From the NCBI RefSeq assembly GCF_001625305.1, contig NW_017803824.1, forward strand, positions 630,189 to 694,188: DNA of 64,000 nucleotides, in the 5' to 3' direction. How positions within the stretch are numbered: position 1 is the first letter of the stretch; each line of letters opens with the position of its first letter. Below the pieces are notes generated by a model. That model was not told the DNA's origin and searched no databases. It was given only the letters and a program-made list of their open reading frames with translations. The translations under genes were made by a program, and so were the position numbers. The stretch comes from Branchiostoma belcheri (Eukaryota > Chordata > Leptocardii > Amphioxiformes > Branchiostomatidae). Shown piece after piece: positions 1 through 15,300 of this stretch.

Positions 1-256
1 ATGGCAAATAACAGAAATTATTTCTCCACTTGTTTTAAGAAATGTTATCTTGTTGTTACAAGAGATCATTAGTCTTTTCCTTTCTTTACTATAAGAAGGA
101 CATATCATGAGCAAATGATATTCATCTTCAATGTTGTCTTTGCAGGTGGGACACATTCTATTTTTGGCTGGTATGTTTTCTCAATTTCTAAGCAATGTGT
201 ACCAATTCTCAGTCTGGTTATGCTAGTTGTAAAAGATTGTTTTGGATTTCCAAAAG
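1..256. other. Intronic or upstream DNA before the first visible AASDHPPT exon
   Basis: AT-rich. A pyrimidine-rich stretch leads to the AG at 255-256. A second acceptor-like site at about 146-147 followed by a GTATG donor at about 172 could frame a 25-nt exon, but its translation does not resemble the AASDHPPT N-terminus, so I do not call it. An ATG at 195 is in frame with the exon and could give a start if no upstream exon is used. Confidence 0.4.
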
Positions 257-386
257 GTGGGCAGTGAAGACAGGACTGTGGCAGCCTAGCAGGGAGGAGT
301 GGCTACTGGCAGCACGATGCGTGCAGCAGGAGGAAAAGGACAGGATCAACAAGTTTGTCTTCGCTAAGGACGCCAAGTATGCTATG
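257..386 (+). CDS. AASDHPPT: AASDHPPT exon, N-terminal region
   Basis: Encodes WAVKTGLWQPSREEWLLA and EEKDRINKFVFAKDAKYAM, matching the N-terminal helix region of animal AASDHPPT. Donor ATG|GTAGGA; leaves in phase 0. Acceptor placed at 255-256. Confidence 0.88.
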
Positions 387-3300
387 GTAGGATGGAACTC
401 ACAGGGAGTTTTTATGTTTTAGCCTAGTTACCAAACCTATTTTAGCTGCCAAATCTGTTTCGACCTCTCTGCAAATAGGTTTGGTAACCAGGCTACTTAT
501 GCCTACCATTGCAGAAGGAAAACATTTGCTTTTGTTTTGCTCAGTTTCTTTTTTTTCCTAACAAAAGACTGTTCCGGACCAGACAGCTGTCACTGTGATA
601 ACTAGTAATTCAGCAGACATCCTTTGGTGTTGAATTACACAATGTAGCTAATGTAGCAAGTTGCAGGATACTAATGTATATGGATGTATTTCAGTAAGAA
701 TAAATAGAGCAGTAGTGTGTTACAAGTACAAGTAAGAAGTGTTAGGCTAGACCATGTGCGAGGTAAACATTATGCCTTGTTACCTTTCGAGTTCCTAAAT
801 CTTATCTACTATAAATGCAGAAACTGTCTCAGTCGTTTCAAGGGAGATGCATTTAAAAGTACAGTTATCTAACTTCTGACAAATCTTTTATTCAACCTAC
901 AGGCTGGCCGTTTCCTGATTAGAAAAGCAGTGAGTGACCAGTTGGGCCTGCCGTGGAAGGATATCCAGTTGGGTAGAACAGAGAAGGGCAAACCGTACCT
1001 AACTAACACAGTTGGCGCTGATCATGCCCTGTTCAGTTTCAACGTGTCCCACTCAGGAGACTACGCCGTGCTGGCAGCAGAGCAGGAACACACTGTGGGT
1101 GTGGATGTCATGAAGATAGACTATCCAAGTGAGTATACTAGTAATTTGTACCTAGAGTTGTGTATCTAGACTTAGCATCAGCTAGATATAAGTGCAAGCA
1201 CAGAGTTAAGGCACAGGACCTGTACCTGGAATGTCCAGTGTATTAAGGCTTAGTATATTGGGAGTTTTCTTTTAAATTGTGATACAACCAGTAGTGTCTC
1301 TCAGCTGGTTATGTTTGGATGCATATGACATCTTTCTCAGAGCTTCTGACTGGAGTACTGCTTCTCTCCCCTCCTAATACAGTAATAGTTACATATACCA
1401 GTAGCGGCAAGAAGCAGTACTCTAGTCTGAAGCTCTGAGAACATTGGGTAGGACATATGATATAGGCATCAAAATGTAAGCAGGTGAGACATTACTGGTT
1501 GTGTAAAAGAAAACTCCAATATCCTATGATCTACTATTTCCAACCTGATGAAATTATTTTTGGATGTATCTAGGGCTGTGTACTTAACTGTAACAACAGA
1601 GTTTAGGTACAGAATTTAGGTATAGGTCTGGACCCGTACCTCAACAATTTGGCAAAGTAATCTGTAGTCTTCAATGATGACAGAAACATGAATACTAGTA
1701 AACAGTTAAAAGAATCCATGGATGGAAACAAAGTTGGGTAACTCAAAGTTTGGGGGCTAGATAAGTAGTGGCCTTGATCTCCACTTGTCAAAGTTTGAGT
1801 GATGAGAGAATGTTAAGCCCTTACGACGCCCATCCATCCACATTAACAGGATAGGATTTTGAGATGCTGCACTTCCCCCAAGCGTCCATGGACAATGTCC
1901 AATAAACGTCATGTTCGGTCAGTGTAGCGATATTTCTGCGGCATATTACGCTGATTCATCGGCCTAATTTGCCCTTGAATGTTGGTCTCTGCCATCAACT
2001 CTGTTCTTACCGCATTAACTCCAACTACGGATGCCATTAGCAAATTGACAAGGCCATTAACTTAGTACACCTGCGTACCGTCCAAGTCAGAATCATGGAA
2101 AAATCGCATTTACAAGAACATTTTTGCGCTCACCAGAGACCAGAATTTCCCCATTAAACTAGCGGTAACCCCGGCGTCAACTCTGGGGGTTACTAATGAG
2201 GTATGTGTGGCATGTATGACCCAATGCTGTGTCCATCCTTTCATTAAGGTACATGTTTCCTTATTCACTGGGGAAAAAGTTACTGATATCAGGTTAGTTT
2301 TTTTTTTCTATTTGAATATTTATCACAAGATATTGCGACGGCACACTCAAGTTTTTTCAACTTATTTTTATGCCGCCACCAACGCAGACAAACGCACAGA
2401 CAACAGAGATACTCATTTTCACCTGAGTAAAGTGAGGAAATTTGTGTTAAGTGCCTTTCCCAAGGGCTCAAGATCTTTGGCATGGTAGGATTTGAACTTG
2501 GGACCAATTTGAACATATCTCTGAGAGTACTACCTATATATTCATGTAATAACATACACATAGAAATACTAGTAATGGCTTACTTACTTTATCCATCCAC
2601 TTGTACCATCTGGGGTGGTCATGGGAATAATGGCTTATGCCTTGTAAACAGTTTTTTAGTTTGATCCAATATTTCTTCAGTTCTGAATTTTGCAGAGAGT
2701 GCAGCTAAATTTTGTCTGGTGCAGGTAATTTTCAATGTTACCTGGTTCAGCTTATAAACCTGCATTTCTCCTCTGGTCTCTCAGTCACTGACAAAAGGTA
2801 GTGGATACTAGCTGAAACGTCTGACCGTTTCCAAAATCATATCCAGTTGCTTGAGTAACTGCTTTTTGGCATATCTTATTTACCTGGAATGTCTAACCTT
2901 CATCGACGTATGCAGAAAAAAAAAGTACTACAAGCCCTGCATATGGTAGCCTCCACCAGGCCTTTCTACAGGAATACGGATCGTAGAATTCGGCAAAAAA
3001 GAGAATAAATGGGCCAAGGGAGTCAGGCCACGGGGAGGTAGTTTCTTTCCCTCCGCGGCCTAGTCAAACCTACAAGGTGGCCAAACTCCCCCGGCAAATA
3101 TTCTCCTACATATATCTAGCCAGTGTAGTTAGTCTGGTAGACTATGCATATGGCTGCACTGCTGTTGAACTTCTACTGAACTTCTAATATGTAGTTCTCA
3201 AGAGATTTGTTATACCTTCTGCAAGACTACACCTGATAATGGGAGTGACATCTCCATTCTAACAGACTAGACTCAGTAACAGATAGCATCATACAGGAAT

Positions 3301-6300
3301 GCAGCCTTTATATGTGACCAGTGAAGGACAGTTAACATTGGCGACGCCAGTCTAGCTAAACCTCAGTGCCGCCCTTCAAGTATAATTGAGAGTGAAAAAT
3401 TAGACACCCAAGAAGTGTAGCTATACTATAAACTGTTGCCAGCACACTACAATACACAGTATGATTATAATTGAAAAGGTTAGATACTAATCAGTAATTA
3501 TGATAAGCCAAATTAATTTCTTGGCACTCTTTGTTGAACCTTACCAGAAGTGTGTAGTTAGGTACAATGTAGTTTTGAAGGGAAAGCTGATGAAAATGTG
3601 GCATAAACAATTATAGCTTTAATGCTGATTTCAGCTTTTGTATTTACAAGTCAATTATTGACAATTATTAATATGCTTCTGCATATTAATCACTTGGAAG
3701 TTATGAAATATGTACAAGATTTTATTAGCATGTTGTTAGAGTCAACATCCAAACTACAGAATAATTCAGATACCTTTTGATGTTAGCACTTAAAGGAACA
3801 TAATACTAGTATGTGATTTGGTCGTATAGTATACATCACCTTAGATATACAATTTAGCCCATCATGTTTGTAATACAAAAGTTAATGTATTATTTTCGGA
3901 TTTAACACAAGAAACAAATATATTTTGCAAACTCTTTTTACCTATTGTCAACTTTCAAACACACAAAAAAAGTCTATTCCCTCCCAGACTTCACTAAAAA
4001 ATTGTGACATCACAGTCACTTACTTGCAACTATTTAGCAAGACAAACATACCACTCCAGTCTGGCCAATTAATATTTCATGCTTGTCTTTAAAAACAGGG
4101 AGTCAAGTGAGTGTAATCGCAAACTCATTACAACCAATTAGGGTCATCATATGTCGCCTTTAGCCCCCATGCACTCACCCGATCCATTGTTGTGCAGTGA
4201 ACTGTGGAATGGCTCAGGCTGGCACAATGTGCTAGTTTGCATATTTCATTGCCTTTGGGCACAGTGTTCAGACCTCTTTTCAGTTATTATTAACAAATGT
4301 ACTGTAAAGAGTCAATAGGTTAATAAAAATTACATTTTGTTGTTGCCCAGTTATGACTTTATGATTGTTTGCCTTATATGGAAAAATAAAAATCTGGGCA
4401 CAGTTTTGAAACCCTTTTTTATTTATTAACAAATGCACTGTAAAGAGTCAATACTAGTAAATGATGAATTCTGTTGTTGCCCAGTTATGATCTTATGATT
4501 ATTTGCATTACATGGGAAAATAAAAATCCGATATGAAATTATATGATGTATTTATTATGAATTTGTTCCTGTTTGAAGTAAAAGGAAACAATATGCCTGA
4601 CAAAATGAGTAACATGACTTTTACTTTGTTTTAGTATAACCTAGCTTGCAAATGTCATTAGACGTTTAAAGATGTTTCCAGTCACCGACGAAAAGTAGTG
4701 AATGCTACTTGATACATCTGACAGTTTTTAAAATCTATCCAGTTGCTTGAGTAACAGTTTTCTTGTGCAAACTCTTGTATTTCATGTGTTATTTAATTTG
4801 CCCCAGATCGAGGTGATGTCCCCGAGTTCTTTCGCACAATGAGGCGACAGTTTACCGACCACGAGTGGACCACGATTAAGACTCCGAGCTCAGAGTGGGA
4901 ACAACTCAAACTCTTCTACAGACACTGGGTAAGGTCTCTCTAGCTCTCCCGTAACTTCTACTTTCTGTTGATGCCTGTTTTCAGGTCCTACAATCTACAG
5001 GTAAGCAGTTGCAGGGTAAGAGAGATATATGTATTTCTGTGTCATTGCTGAAATCAGCAACATACATCTACAAAAAAAAAGTATTGTATACTTTAAACCC
5101 ACAATCTACTGTCTACAAGACAAGCACTCTATTACCGGCATGTATATTGTATAGCCTGCATATTTAGACAGAGGGATGTTGAGTTTTTTGAGGTGTGCAG
5201 TACTTGCAGTGCAGAACCTTTGCACATTGTAGAACTGTGTATGATTATACAGGATATAGAAAATAATAAATCACTGTTGAAGCTCTATACATATACACAA
5301 ACAGGTGAGAGACACTCCTTTTTGTGTGAAAGAAAACTCCTCTGTTCTGCCAACCTGATGAAATTATTTTCAGGAATGATAATATCAGAAAATAGACCAG
5401 CATGACACTACTAAGTACTAAGTGAAAGGTTAAGATGAACAGAAAACCGAGAAGGGAGGAGAAAACTGGTTGTCACATCATCTCTGATGCCCCAACGGTC
5501 GATTGCTTTAAAAGACTAAGGGATAGAGGAGATGAGAGATGAGAGTATGAAAACAGGTGAACCCTTGGGGTTTTCTCCTGTAAAGCAGGTATGCCAGGCT
5601 GTCATATATACACACAAACACCTGTCTCCGTTACAAAGATTTTCCCGTCGACGGTATATTGCCGTCGTCATGTAGGAGTGTATTATCCTGGACTAATCTA
5701 TAAATCTGTGCTGGGAAAGTATCGTTTTACAGTTTAGTGTTGACGGTGGATTATCCGGCAGGGTGTGTAATCCGACAGTCACGCTACGGAGTCAGTTGTG
5801 ATCTAACCACAGGAACATGCAACAGTGGCAGCCGAGGTTGATTTACTGGTGCTGTATGTTTACAAAATAGATCAATCTCCTTACTATAACAGGTAGACGC
5901 TTTAAACATTATGTCTGATTTGTTAACTAGATAAGGATATTATAGAACACTGTGAGTGAAACATAACCAATGTTTCATATAATGATCTCTGTAAAATTTG
6001 GTATGAATGATGTAATCTTGTCTTGCAAATCTGTCATGATGATCCATTTAATGTTCAATCATCCCTATTATCCTCCATGTTTAAATCTTTTGAGATAAGA
6101 TCATTGTTTTCTTTTTTAAAAACCAGTCAGAAATGAGTAAAAAGGTTAAGATAGCCTTTTTGATGCCATACATAGGGGCTGTGGTTTGTTGATGTACTGT
6201 GTCTAGGGCAGTATTTCACCAGCACGTCGGCAGAACGTACTGCGCCTGCGCAGAACCCTGCATTTTTGCGTTTTTCGTTGGATTTTTGGTCAACGTTGCA

Positions 6301-9300
6301 TTAAAATTTTGACTGTTGCAGAAGATATCTTTTCCGACACAACATTTGGTAACTGCTATCGAAATGCTGACCTTATATGAGCGAATACAACCTTATATGA
6401 GACATTCTGCCGAAGTGCTATGTACAATACATTATGGGTTTCGCGCAGGTGCAGTACGTTCTGCCGACGTGCTTATTTCACCACTTTTTACCTCGTCCCC
6501 AATAAGTCAGGTACCCATTTTACACCTAGGTGGAGTGAGGAAAGTCATGTAAAGTGCATTTTCCAAAAGACACAACGACCAGTCAAGAATTGAACCCATG
6601 ACCTCTCGATCTTGTGTCTGCTCACCTAGCCACTCTGCCACTTTGTGTGTAAAATGGTTTTAATGCTCATCCTATCGGCGGGAACGACTGTGATTTTCAC
6701 CACATGGGGTCCTCACCTTTCTCATTATTATCGTATTAGAGGCTCTTTTTGTGATTATCTGAGTCTCGATAAAAAAAGATTGCTCACTTTTCACAGACTG
6801 AAAGACCCAGCTTCAACAGCCAATTCTGTCCATACACAGTTTTGGTTTATGCTATCAACCCACTATGCATGTACATGTATGAATCTTACGCTTAGGTCAC
6901 AATTCCCAGCCCAGGGCCCAGCCAGGCAGTTTCCAGGACATACAAGTGAGTAAAAAGACAACAAACACAAAATGTTGAAAAACCATGAGTACTATCAAAT
7001 ATATACAGTGTAATATTTGATAGTACTCATATATATATATACAGTGTATATATTCGATATGAATAGTTTGTTCTTTATTCACGCAAGCAGCCTGACCGGT
7101 TCCCAGTTTGGAAATGTGCCCCAAGCATTACTAGCAGCTATACAGTATATAAGGCAATGATATCAAATACATTGATTTGGACAGTGTAGTATTTTCTGAA
7201 TGTAGCAACATACATTACATATACCCTTATGCTGAGGAAGAGAGCCGTGCCAGTCACTATCTAACAACTAAATCCGAGCTACGTTTCCCGACAGGTCTTC
7301 AGGGTCTTTGGGAGCTTTTATGTGCTATTTTCTGAATGCATATAGACAACATAGCCGGCCTGGTTGAATTACCCCCGTTTTTTTGAACTGGGCTTATCAG
7401 AAAACAGCCGAAGACCACCAAACCCCCCAGTTCTATAAGCCTGCTACGGAGGCTATATACTCTTATGCTGAAGAAGCTGTGCCTGCCACTATCTAACAAC
7501 TAAATCCGAGCTACGTTTCCCTGCCAGGTCAGGTACGCTGGGGTTGACAGGGTCAGGGATTCTCCCATTGTTTGTTCCGGAGCGTTAGTCCAGGTCTGTC
7601 TCACCACTGAAGCATCTTTGGCCAGTGCCTGTCTAGTACTGCACAGAAATCCTTCCCAGACTCACGAAACTCAACAGTATTCAGTGCTAGAAGTACTGTT
7701 ATCTGCAGTCTGCATTCTGCAGAGACATTAAGCAACCTGCAATTTCGCAGACTGAAAAAATCAGGCAAGGGGTTCAATGACGTTTAAGAGCTTTCGTGTT
7801 TACTATGATACTATGATACATGTATACATTCACAACAAGTAATTTTGTGAAATATTTGCCAACATGCAATTTTGTATATGCCATGGGACTTTGAAGTTGC
7901 ATAAAGTATTTCCAAATTGCAGAACAAAATTTGGACATTCTGCAACATTGCAGTATTCTAAAAAAAGTTTTTCTACCACTGGTATTAGATGTGCATTTAT
8001 GACCATTGGTAGATTTTCCTCAGCTATTGTCTGTGCTAGCATAACTAATATTTTCATAATGGTTACGGCTGAAGAGAAAATGTGAGCTGAAGACTTCTTA
8101 TCATTAGAATTATTCCCAGTAATGCAAGACTGTACAGCATTAGATGCACATTTTACAACTGTTGATAGATTTTCCTTGACTACTGTCTGTGCTAGCGTAA
8201 GTTATGTTTTCATAATGGTTACGGATGAAGTGAAGACTCGTGTAGTGTTGTGGATGTTGTGATTAGGAGGAAACCACTTTAAGTTGTTTAGGCAGCAGCT
8301 TGTGTGGATAGAGAGGGAGCTCTAGAGACAAGGTTAAGGTCACTTGACACCTGTCTGTCAAACCTGTCTGCTGCAGTCACTCCTCACACGTCACACTTAC
8401 AGATCTGTGCTACCCTGAGTCTGGAAACTTTGCGGTAGAAAAAACTCCTCATCATATGTTACAGTTCTAAATGTAGATCTGTGGTACCGTGAATCTTGAA
8501 ACTTGTGCGGTGGTTTTGTTTTTTAGATGACCTCTTCAATGCAAATTTGGGACCCGTAAGTATGCATTACTACTGTACCGTGGACTGTTTCAAACAATTG
8601 GAAATACAGTGAAAGCCGAGAATACCGAAAATAATCCCCTGCGAAAGTAACTATTAGTAAACTGAATATACAGGCTGCAACTTCTGAGTGACCAGACATC
8701 TGACTGGTTCCTCAACACATTTTATATGCAAGCTAAACTCAAAACATTATTTCACTCACTAAAAGAGGTATGTTAGCATGGATCCCATATTACTAACATT
8801 TGTAGAAGGTACATAATTTTAGATAGTCTGGTTTAATTGATCTATATCAAAATTATCTTAAACCTTCATATCAGTTGCACATCATAAAGTATATGTATAT
8901 ACAACATATACAATTATGATGTTTGATAAAATATTATAAGTGGCTCAAATTGTTGAAGATACAACTTGTACCATTATAGTTACATGGAGCATGGTAGGTC
9001 ATAACATCTTCTATGTGTGTTATTGGTCTGTTACACTTAAGCTCCTAATATGATAATAGAACTATGTATTGCTAAACATAATAATGATGTTAATTAGTGG
9101 TACATACTCTCAGACGCACAACATCTGGCAAGTTGGAACAGTCAGACAGACATCTATCCCACCCACATACATACTAGAAGGTCATCAGAGCAACACATAT
9201 GCTGTCTGAACAATACAAGAACAGCTGAAAATACAAACTTTACAACAATGGCAGTGGCCCACCTTGCAGAATGGATTCCCTTCCACTTGAACTCCTCCGG

Positions 9301-12300
9301 TGAATTCCTTTGTTCTTTGGCGGATTCCCATAGTTTTCTATTGTTCCGTGGTCGCCGTGTTCCGTGGTTGCTATGTTCTGAGAGTGGAGGCAATCGAAAG
9401 TTGCTGTTGTCCAATATTCTATACTCTGTACTTGTAGGTAGAGTCTAGAAAGCTTGAAGCTATATTGTAGAGAATGAGAAGGGATAGAGCTTACTTTCTT
9501 CCTGCCTGGCTATGCATGTAATGTGACAAATCTGAGGCTATGTAGTTGTGTGCTTGTACTCGTACAATGGTACCAATCTGTGTAGTGTCAGTTCCAACAG
9601 TGACAGGGACCAGACTATGTCTTAAGCTCAACAAAACAGGTAATTACCTGACAGCATACCTGAGAAGGCAGGTGTGTTATACGCCACCGTCCCCCAGGTG
9701 CCCCAAGGTATGAACACCTTTCCCTTTCCTATTGTTTGTGTGCCTGGGATTTAACCTGGTTTTGTGGATACCTTTGTGTGCCAGGGTCACTGTTACACAA
9801 AGGAACACTTCCTACAAGATGCGCTCACCCAACCTGAACCATACTCTCCAATCCTAACTCTTGTAAAACTGTGTTTACTGAAAACACTGCCGAAACGCGA
9901 TCCTTCCTCATGTGTTTACAAAGCACTGACAGAGTTTATCAAATTTTTGACATATCTGTTTAACGATGCGAAATCTCATAAGAGGTACCTGAATTTAAGC
10001 TGCCCAGTGTTGACTGAATGATTCGGTGAAAAAGTTGCCCACATTATAAATTAAGCTTTGTCTGTTACATTTTATATTATATTTGTTGGTCCTCTCTAGT
10101 GTACTAGTAGTAGACAAACCAGTCGACCGGGGTACGATATGTAAATGGCGCTAAAATGACCAGTTGTGGCTCGTCTGTCTCTTTGATCTGTTGTAGCCGG
10201 CTGTCTACCTTTGACAGTAAATATGGGGGGTGGAGCCTTAAGGGCAGGTGCTGTACGTTTACCTGTCCTTAAGGGCAGTTACTGGATTTCCTGTCCTTTC
10301 AGCCTTAAGGACTATAGGAGAGGGATATTCTGCGTTTTGCTGTCAAAATTACTGTGACAAATGTGCATGGTCCGATTTCACAAATACTTGAGACAACATC
10401 ACGAAATCACTACGTATACCACCATCTATATAAAGTATGTATATATAAAAATATATGGTGGAAAATGGTGGATTATTAACTTAAAAGGATCTTCTGCATA
10501 TTAGAGGAAAGGGATATTCTGCGTTTTGTAGATAAAATTACTGTAAGAAACATGCATGGTCTGATTTCACTTAATGCTTGAGACAACATCACAATATCAC
10601 TAGTATCACCATTGTCTATATGAATTTTCATCTATGTATATAAAGTATATGGTGGGATATGGAGGATTATTAAAGATATTCTGTATTTTTCAGTCAAAAT
10701 TACTGTAAGAAACATGCATGGTCTGATTTCACAAATGCTTGAGAGGACGTCACGATATCTCTACCATCATTGTCTGTATGAATTTTCATCTATGCATAAA
10801 TCGGTATACGGTGGGATATGGAGGATTATTAAAGATATTTTGTATTTTTCAGTCAAAATTACTGTTAAGAAACATGCATTGTCTGATTTCACAAATGCTT
10901 CAGAGGACGTCACGATATCGCTACCATCATTGTCTGTATGAATTTTCATCTACTACGTATAACAAATATAATGGTGGGATATGCAGGATTATTAAAGATA
11001 TTCTGTATTTTGCAGTCAAAATTACTGTTAGGAAACATGCATTGTCCGATTTTGCAAATGCTTCAGAGGACGTCACGATATCGCTACCATCATTGTCTGC
11101 ATGAATTTTCAGCGATGCATAAATTGGTATACGGTGGGATATGGAGGATTATTAAGGATATTTTGTATTTTGCAGTCAAAATTACTGTACCAAACATGCA
11201 TTGTCTGATTTCGCAAATGCTGGAGAGCGCGTCACGATATCGCTACCATCATTGTCTGTATGAATTTTCATCTGCGTATAAATCAGTATACGGTGAGATA
11301 TGGAGGATTATTAAGGATATTCTGCATTTTTCAGTCAAAATTACTGTAAGAAACATGCATTGTCCGACTTCACAAATGCTGGAGAGGACGTCACGATATC
11401 ACTACCATCATTGTCTGCATGAATTTTCATCTATGCATAAATCGGTATACGGTGGGATATGGAGGATTACATAAAAAGCATTTCTGTGTACATTGGGATC
11501 AAGCTAAGTCTATTGGGTGGTGTTAAATATATTGATTGCTTTCTGATTGAGTTCACAGGCAGTTCAAATGGGCAGTTGGTGCGACAAGGGATTAGACATA
11601 GACCACAGTTAAGATATGGGATATCCGGTTCTATACATTTCGCTCTAGGATAATGTACAGTTAGTAATAACTTAGTACCATTTCAGTGTGTACTCAATGA
11701 TGTAGAAGTAAAGAAAAGGTTAAATATTTATACTTATATACTACATGTATATAGTAAGCAGAAACAGTAGTCTAGAGATACTGTGTAACAATTTGTATTT
11801 CATGCAGCTTTTATTCTGCATGCAACTCTTCTTAGACTATTGCTGTAAATATTTTTGTCCCTTATGGAAAATGGTTACTTGTTTCGTATTGTAGGTGGGT
11901 TCTGGCTTATTTATTGGGACTCCTCACGTAACCTTGTTTTGGGGCTATTTCAAATGCTTCAACAAGTAAGAAATGATGACAAAACCGTGCTATGAAATGT
12001 CAGTAAGTGTCAGTATCAGCCAGAATATTTAAGTTTTTGTATTGCCGGTCCCAGAAATTTCATTGGGATAAAAAGCACAGGTATACCCCTGCCAGGTGTG
12101 AGCCTTGCGTGTTGACACCGATATGACGACTTCTGTCTTCCCACCAAACAATAATTACATGCCTCGTTTATTTCACTGATTATGGAGTTGGTCAACATTT
12201 GGGCATCAAGGCAAAATTTGCTGGCAGATGGGCCTTTGTTATTCTTAAGAATTTGATTCAGGTGAAGATTCGTATCGTCTTTGGCAGCTGACGTTGCAAA

Positions 12301-15300
12301 TTGGCAGCTGAGAGTTGTTTCATCATGTTTTTTCCATAACAATCTGTATGAACAACTACAAAATGGGTGCTGGTGTCTCTGAAATGAAAACAAACCTACC
12401 ATGCCTACAGTCTGTGTCACTGGAAGACAGAAGAAATATGTCCAGACTTATACATATGTACAAATAACTAATAAACTAGTGGACGTACCAATTACCAAGT
12501 ATCTGTAATACCGGCTCAGAAAGAAACAAGAAATAGTCGTGCATTCAAGTAACAGTTACGGTGAGTCAGTTATCAACCATTTGAGGTATTAAACTCATTT
12601 TTACCAAAAATATTGTAGAGTGGAACTTGTTGCCACCAAGTACTGTACTACTATTAGGGGCACTCTCATTGATAATAGTGATTGAACGAACGATAGCTTG
12701 AAAGAACGATTGCAGTTAGATGATTTGTGCAAAAGTCAGGTGTGACAGGTTTATTTCAGTCCAAAATTTTCACGTAGTATCGTAGTCGATATTAAGAAAC
12801 GTTGCCAACAGAAGTCACTTAATTATTGTCAATTAGAAATTTGGTCAGGCAAAAGCATGTTCGCTACAAATGCCAAAAGCGTGTTCGTTACAAAGACTAA
12901 CAACTCGTAAAGGTTTGCCACATGGGGGGACACAAATGGGTGATTATGATCCGGTGAATATGAGGTCATCGGTTAACGAGACTTTAATTGATTTGTTTCA
13001 TGCTGAAGCCTTATTCGTCCTGACAGATGAGCCAAGTTACAACCTTAGAACCACTACTGGGTGGGTACCATGAATCAGAAGTCAGACTGTTTTGATGTGT
13101 AGTGAATGAACTGTGAAGAATATAATACTACCAGTATGATTGTGGATGACTTAAGTTTTCAGTATAATGAATATCTGTGACCCAAAATTCAGAATCTATC
13201 CAGTTGCTTGAATATCTGTTCTGCTGTGTATCTCTGTGTATGTCTTTCGACATTACATTGTAGCTTGTTTGTTTGTTTGAGTCTTTATTTATGAAACAGT
13301 CAAATCAGCCTGCTGACCAATTTTCAACAAGGTCACGAGGGAAAAGGTCAGGGTCAATCAAATGTAACAATGCACAGATTATACATGTATGGTTGAAGTT
13401 ATGACAAATCTGTAATGGATCAATACAGTCATATATTGTACAGTAGTATTACAAAAAACACATGTAACAAAATGAATGTACATGTAGCACACAGTTTGTT
13501 TGAGCAATTCAGAATCTTTATTCCTGAGAAGCTCAAACTGGCCTGCAGGCCATTTTTCATTGAGGTCATGAGGGAAGAGTAAGGCTCAGACAAACTATGT
13601 CACAAAGATACAGCTTACATCATCAAAAGTATAATAATTCACATATTTTTATATATACATGATACAAAATACATTACATAAGAATGCGTGAGAGCTGGTA
13701 TATTGTCAAAGATACGCACATTTTGACATTAAATGCTTGTGAGAACCTTGACTCAGACTGCAGTGCCATGGCTCCACAGCTCTAATCCATCCCTACAATT
13801 CCCCTCTCCGATAATCGTCTCTCCGTGATCCCAGGCTGCTCATGTGAGGGTCGGGGGATTACCGATAACAATCTGCTCCATCATGGACCAACAACAGGTA
13901 GAAAGGGTTCTGACAGGTGTGTAGACGTCCTGTCAGCCTCACCTGATCCTCCCTTTATCCATCGTAATCCAGGAGTTAATCCCAGGTGAAAGTACGCCGT
14001 GTACTTAACACCGACCTGACAACAAAGTGGCAGATGTGGTGATGATATCTCTGTGAGATAACATTTGGTATTCATCGATATGGCATCAGTGCACACCTAG
14101 GGTTTTAATAACAGATAACCTTTAATACTTTTTTTGTCAGCAGGAAAGTTCGTCTGAGTTGGCAAATTATATAGTGAGAATTAAACTGTAACTGGAATAG
14201 TTTTTGCTTTCTTAATGAAAGTAAATGTATGTTTAGAACTAGAAACAACAGATAGACATTTGAATTAAGTCTTTACATACCTACTGTATGTTATCTTGCA
14301 ATTAGCCTTCAGATGTGAACTTGCAATGACTGACTGCAATAAATGACTTAAATTGTTATTTAAGATAAACATGTTGAAAGATGTTAGATTATGTATTCAT
14401 AATATCATATCTAAGGTTTAAAGGGTGTACAGATTTTTTTTTTGGGGGGGGGGAGTACATACTGTAATATGTATCTGCAATTGTTCACTCAAAAGATACT
14501 GACAGTTGATAATAGTTACGTGATGTGCGAGTTTCCGTAGTTTTGAATGTCTCCATGTTTTTCAGCATTTGGGACAATGGACTGTCTGGAAGATGTGTGT
14601 GCGTGGAAAAGAACAATTAACAGGCTTAGGGATGTTAGGGTGCTTTGCCATCATGAATAAAACTTCATCTCTTAATCGAAAATACAGTTAAACGTTCGAA
14701 ATCCTTTTACCTTCCAGTCCAGTGCAATCGAAAGAGAACCGATATTTCAACATCGTAAGTTTTGTAATGGAACACTCTACAGCCCTGCATCAGACATCTC
14801 TTAATCGAAACTAAAATTAAACGTTTGAAATCCTTTTGCCTTCCAGTCCAGTGCAATCGAAAGAGAACTGATATTTCAAGATGGAGATTTTTGTAATGCA
14901 ACACGCTACAGGCATCATCTCTTGATTGAACATACTATTAAACATTCGAAGATCAAAATCCCTTTACCTCCAGTCCAGTGCCATTGAAAGGGAACCAATA
15001 TTTCAAGAAAGAGAGTTTTGTAATGGAACATGCAGTTATAGGCCTACTGCATGGATTAGGTATGAATTGCCGAAGGGTATATAGATAGCCCAGCCCAGAA
15101 AAGAACAAGAAACAGTCATGCCTTCAAATATCAGAGTTATCAACCAAGAATTGAGGTGTTCAAAAACTCGTATGCTACCAAACACAGTTGGGGCATCATC
15201 ACTAGAAAGCTTTAAACAACTCCTGCAATCAAATGTGCAAAGATTGAGTGTAACAAGTCGTTCGGTGTGATATAGCTAGCTGCCGCCGCGCCGCGTGCCT

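Noticed and set aside
140..175. 25-nt exon before the first AASDHPPT exon
   Set aside because: Splice dinucleotides and phase would allow it, but the peptide does not resemble the conserved N-terminus.
10938..11474. 178-codon ORF on the plus strand
   Set aside because: It is a translation of the 159-bp minisatellite; the unit length being a multiple of three keeps it open.
12016..12420. 134-codon ORF on the minus strand in the big AASDHPPT intron
   Set aside because: Longer than expected in AT-rich DNA and preceded by an acceptor-like site, but no recognisable domain, start context or partner exon. Kept only as a note.
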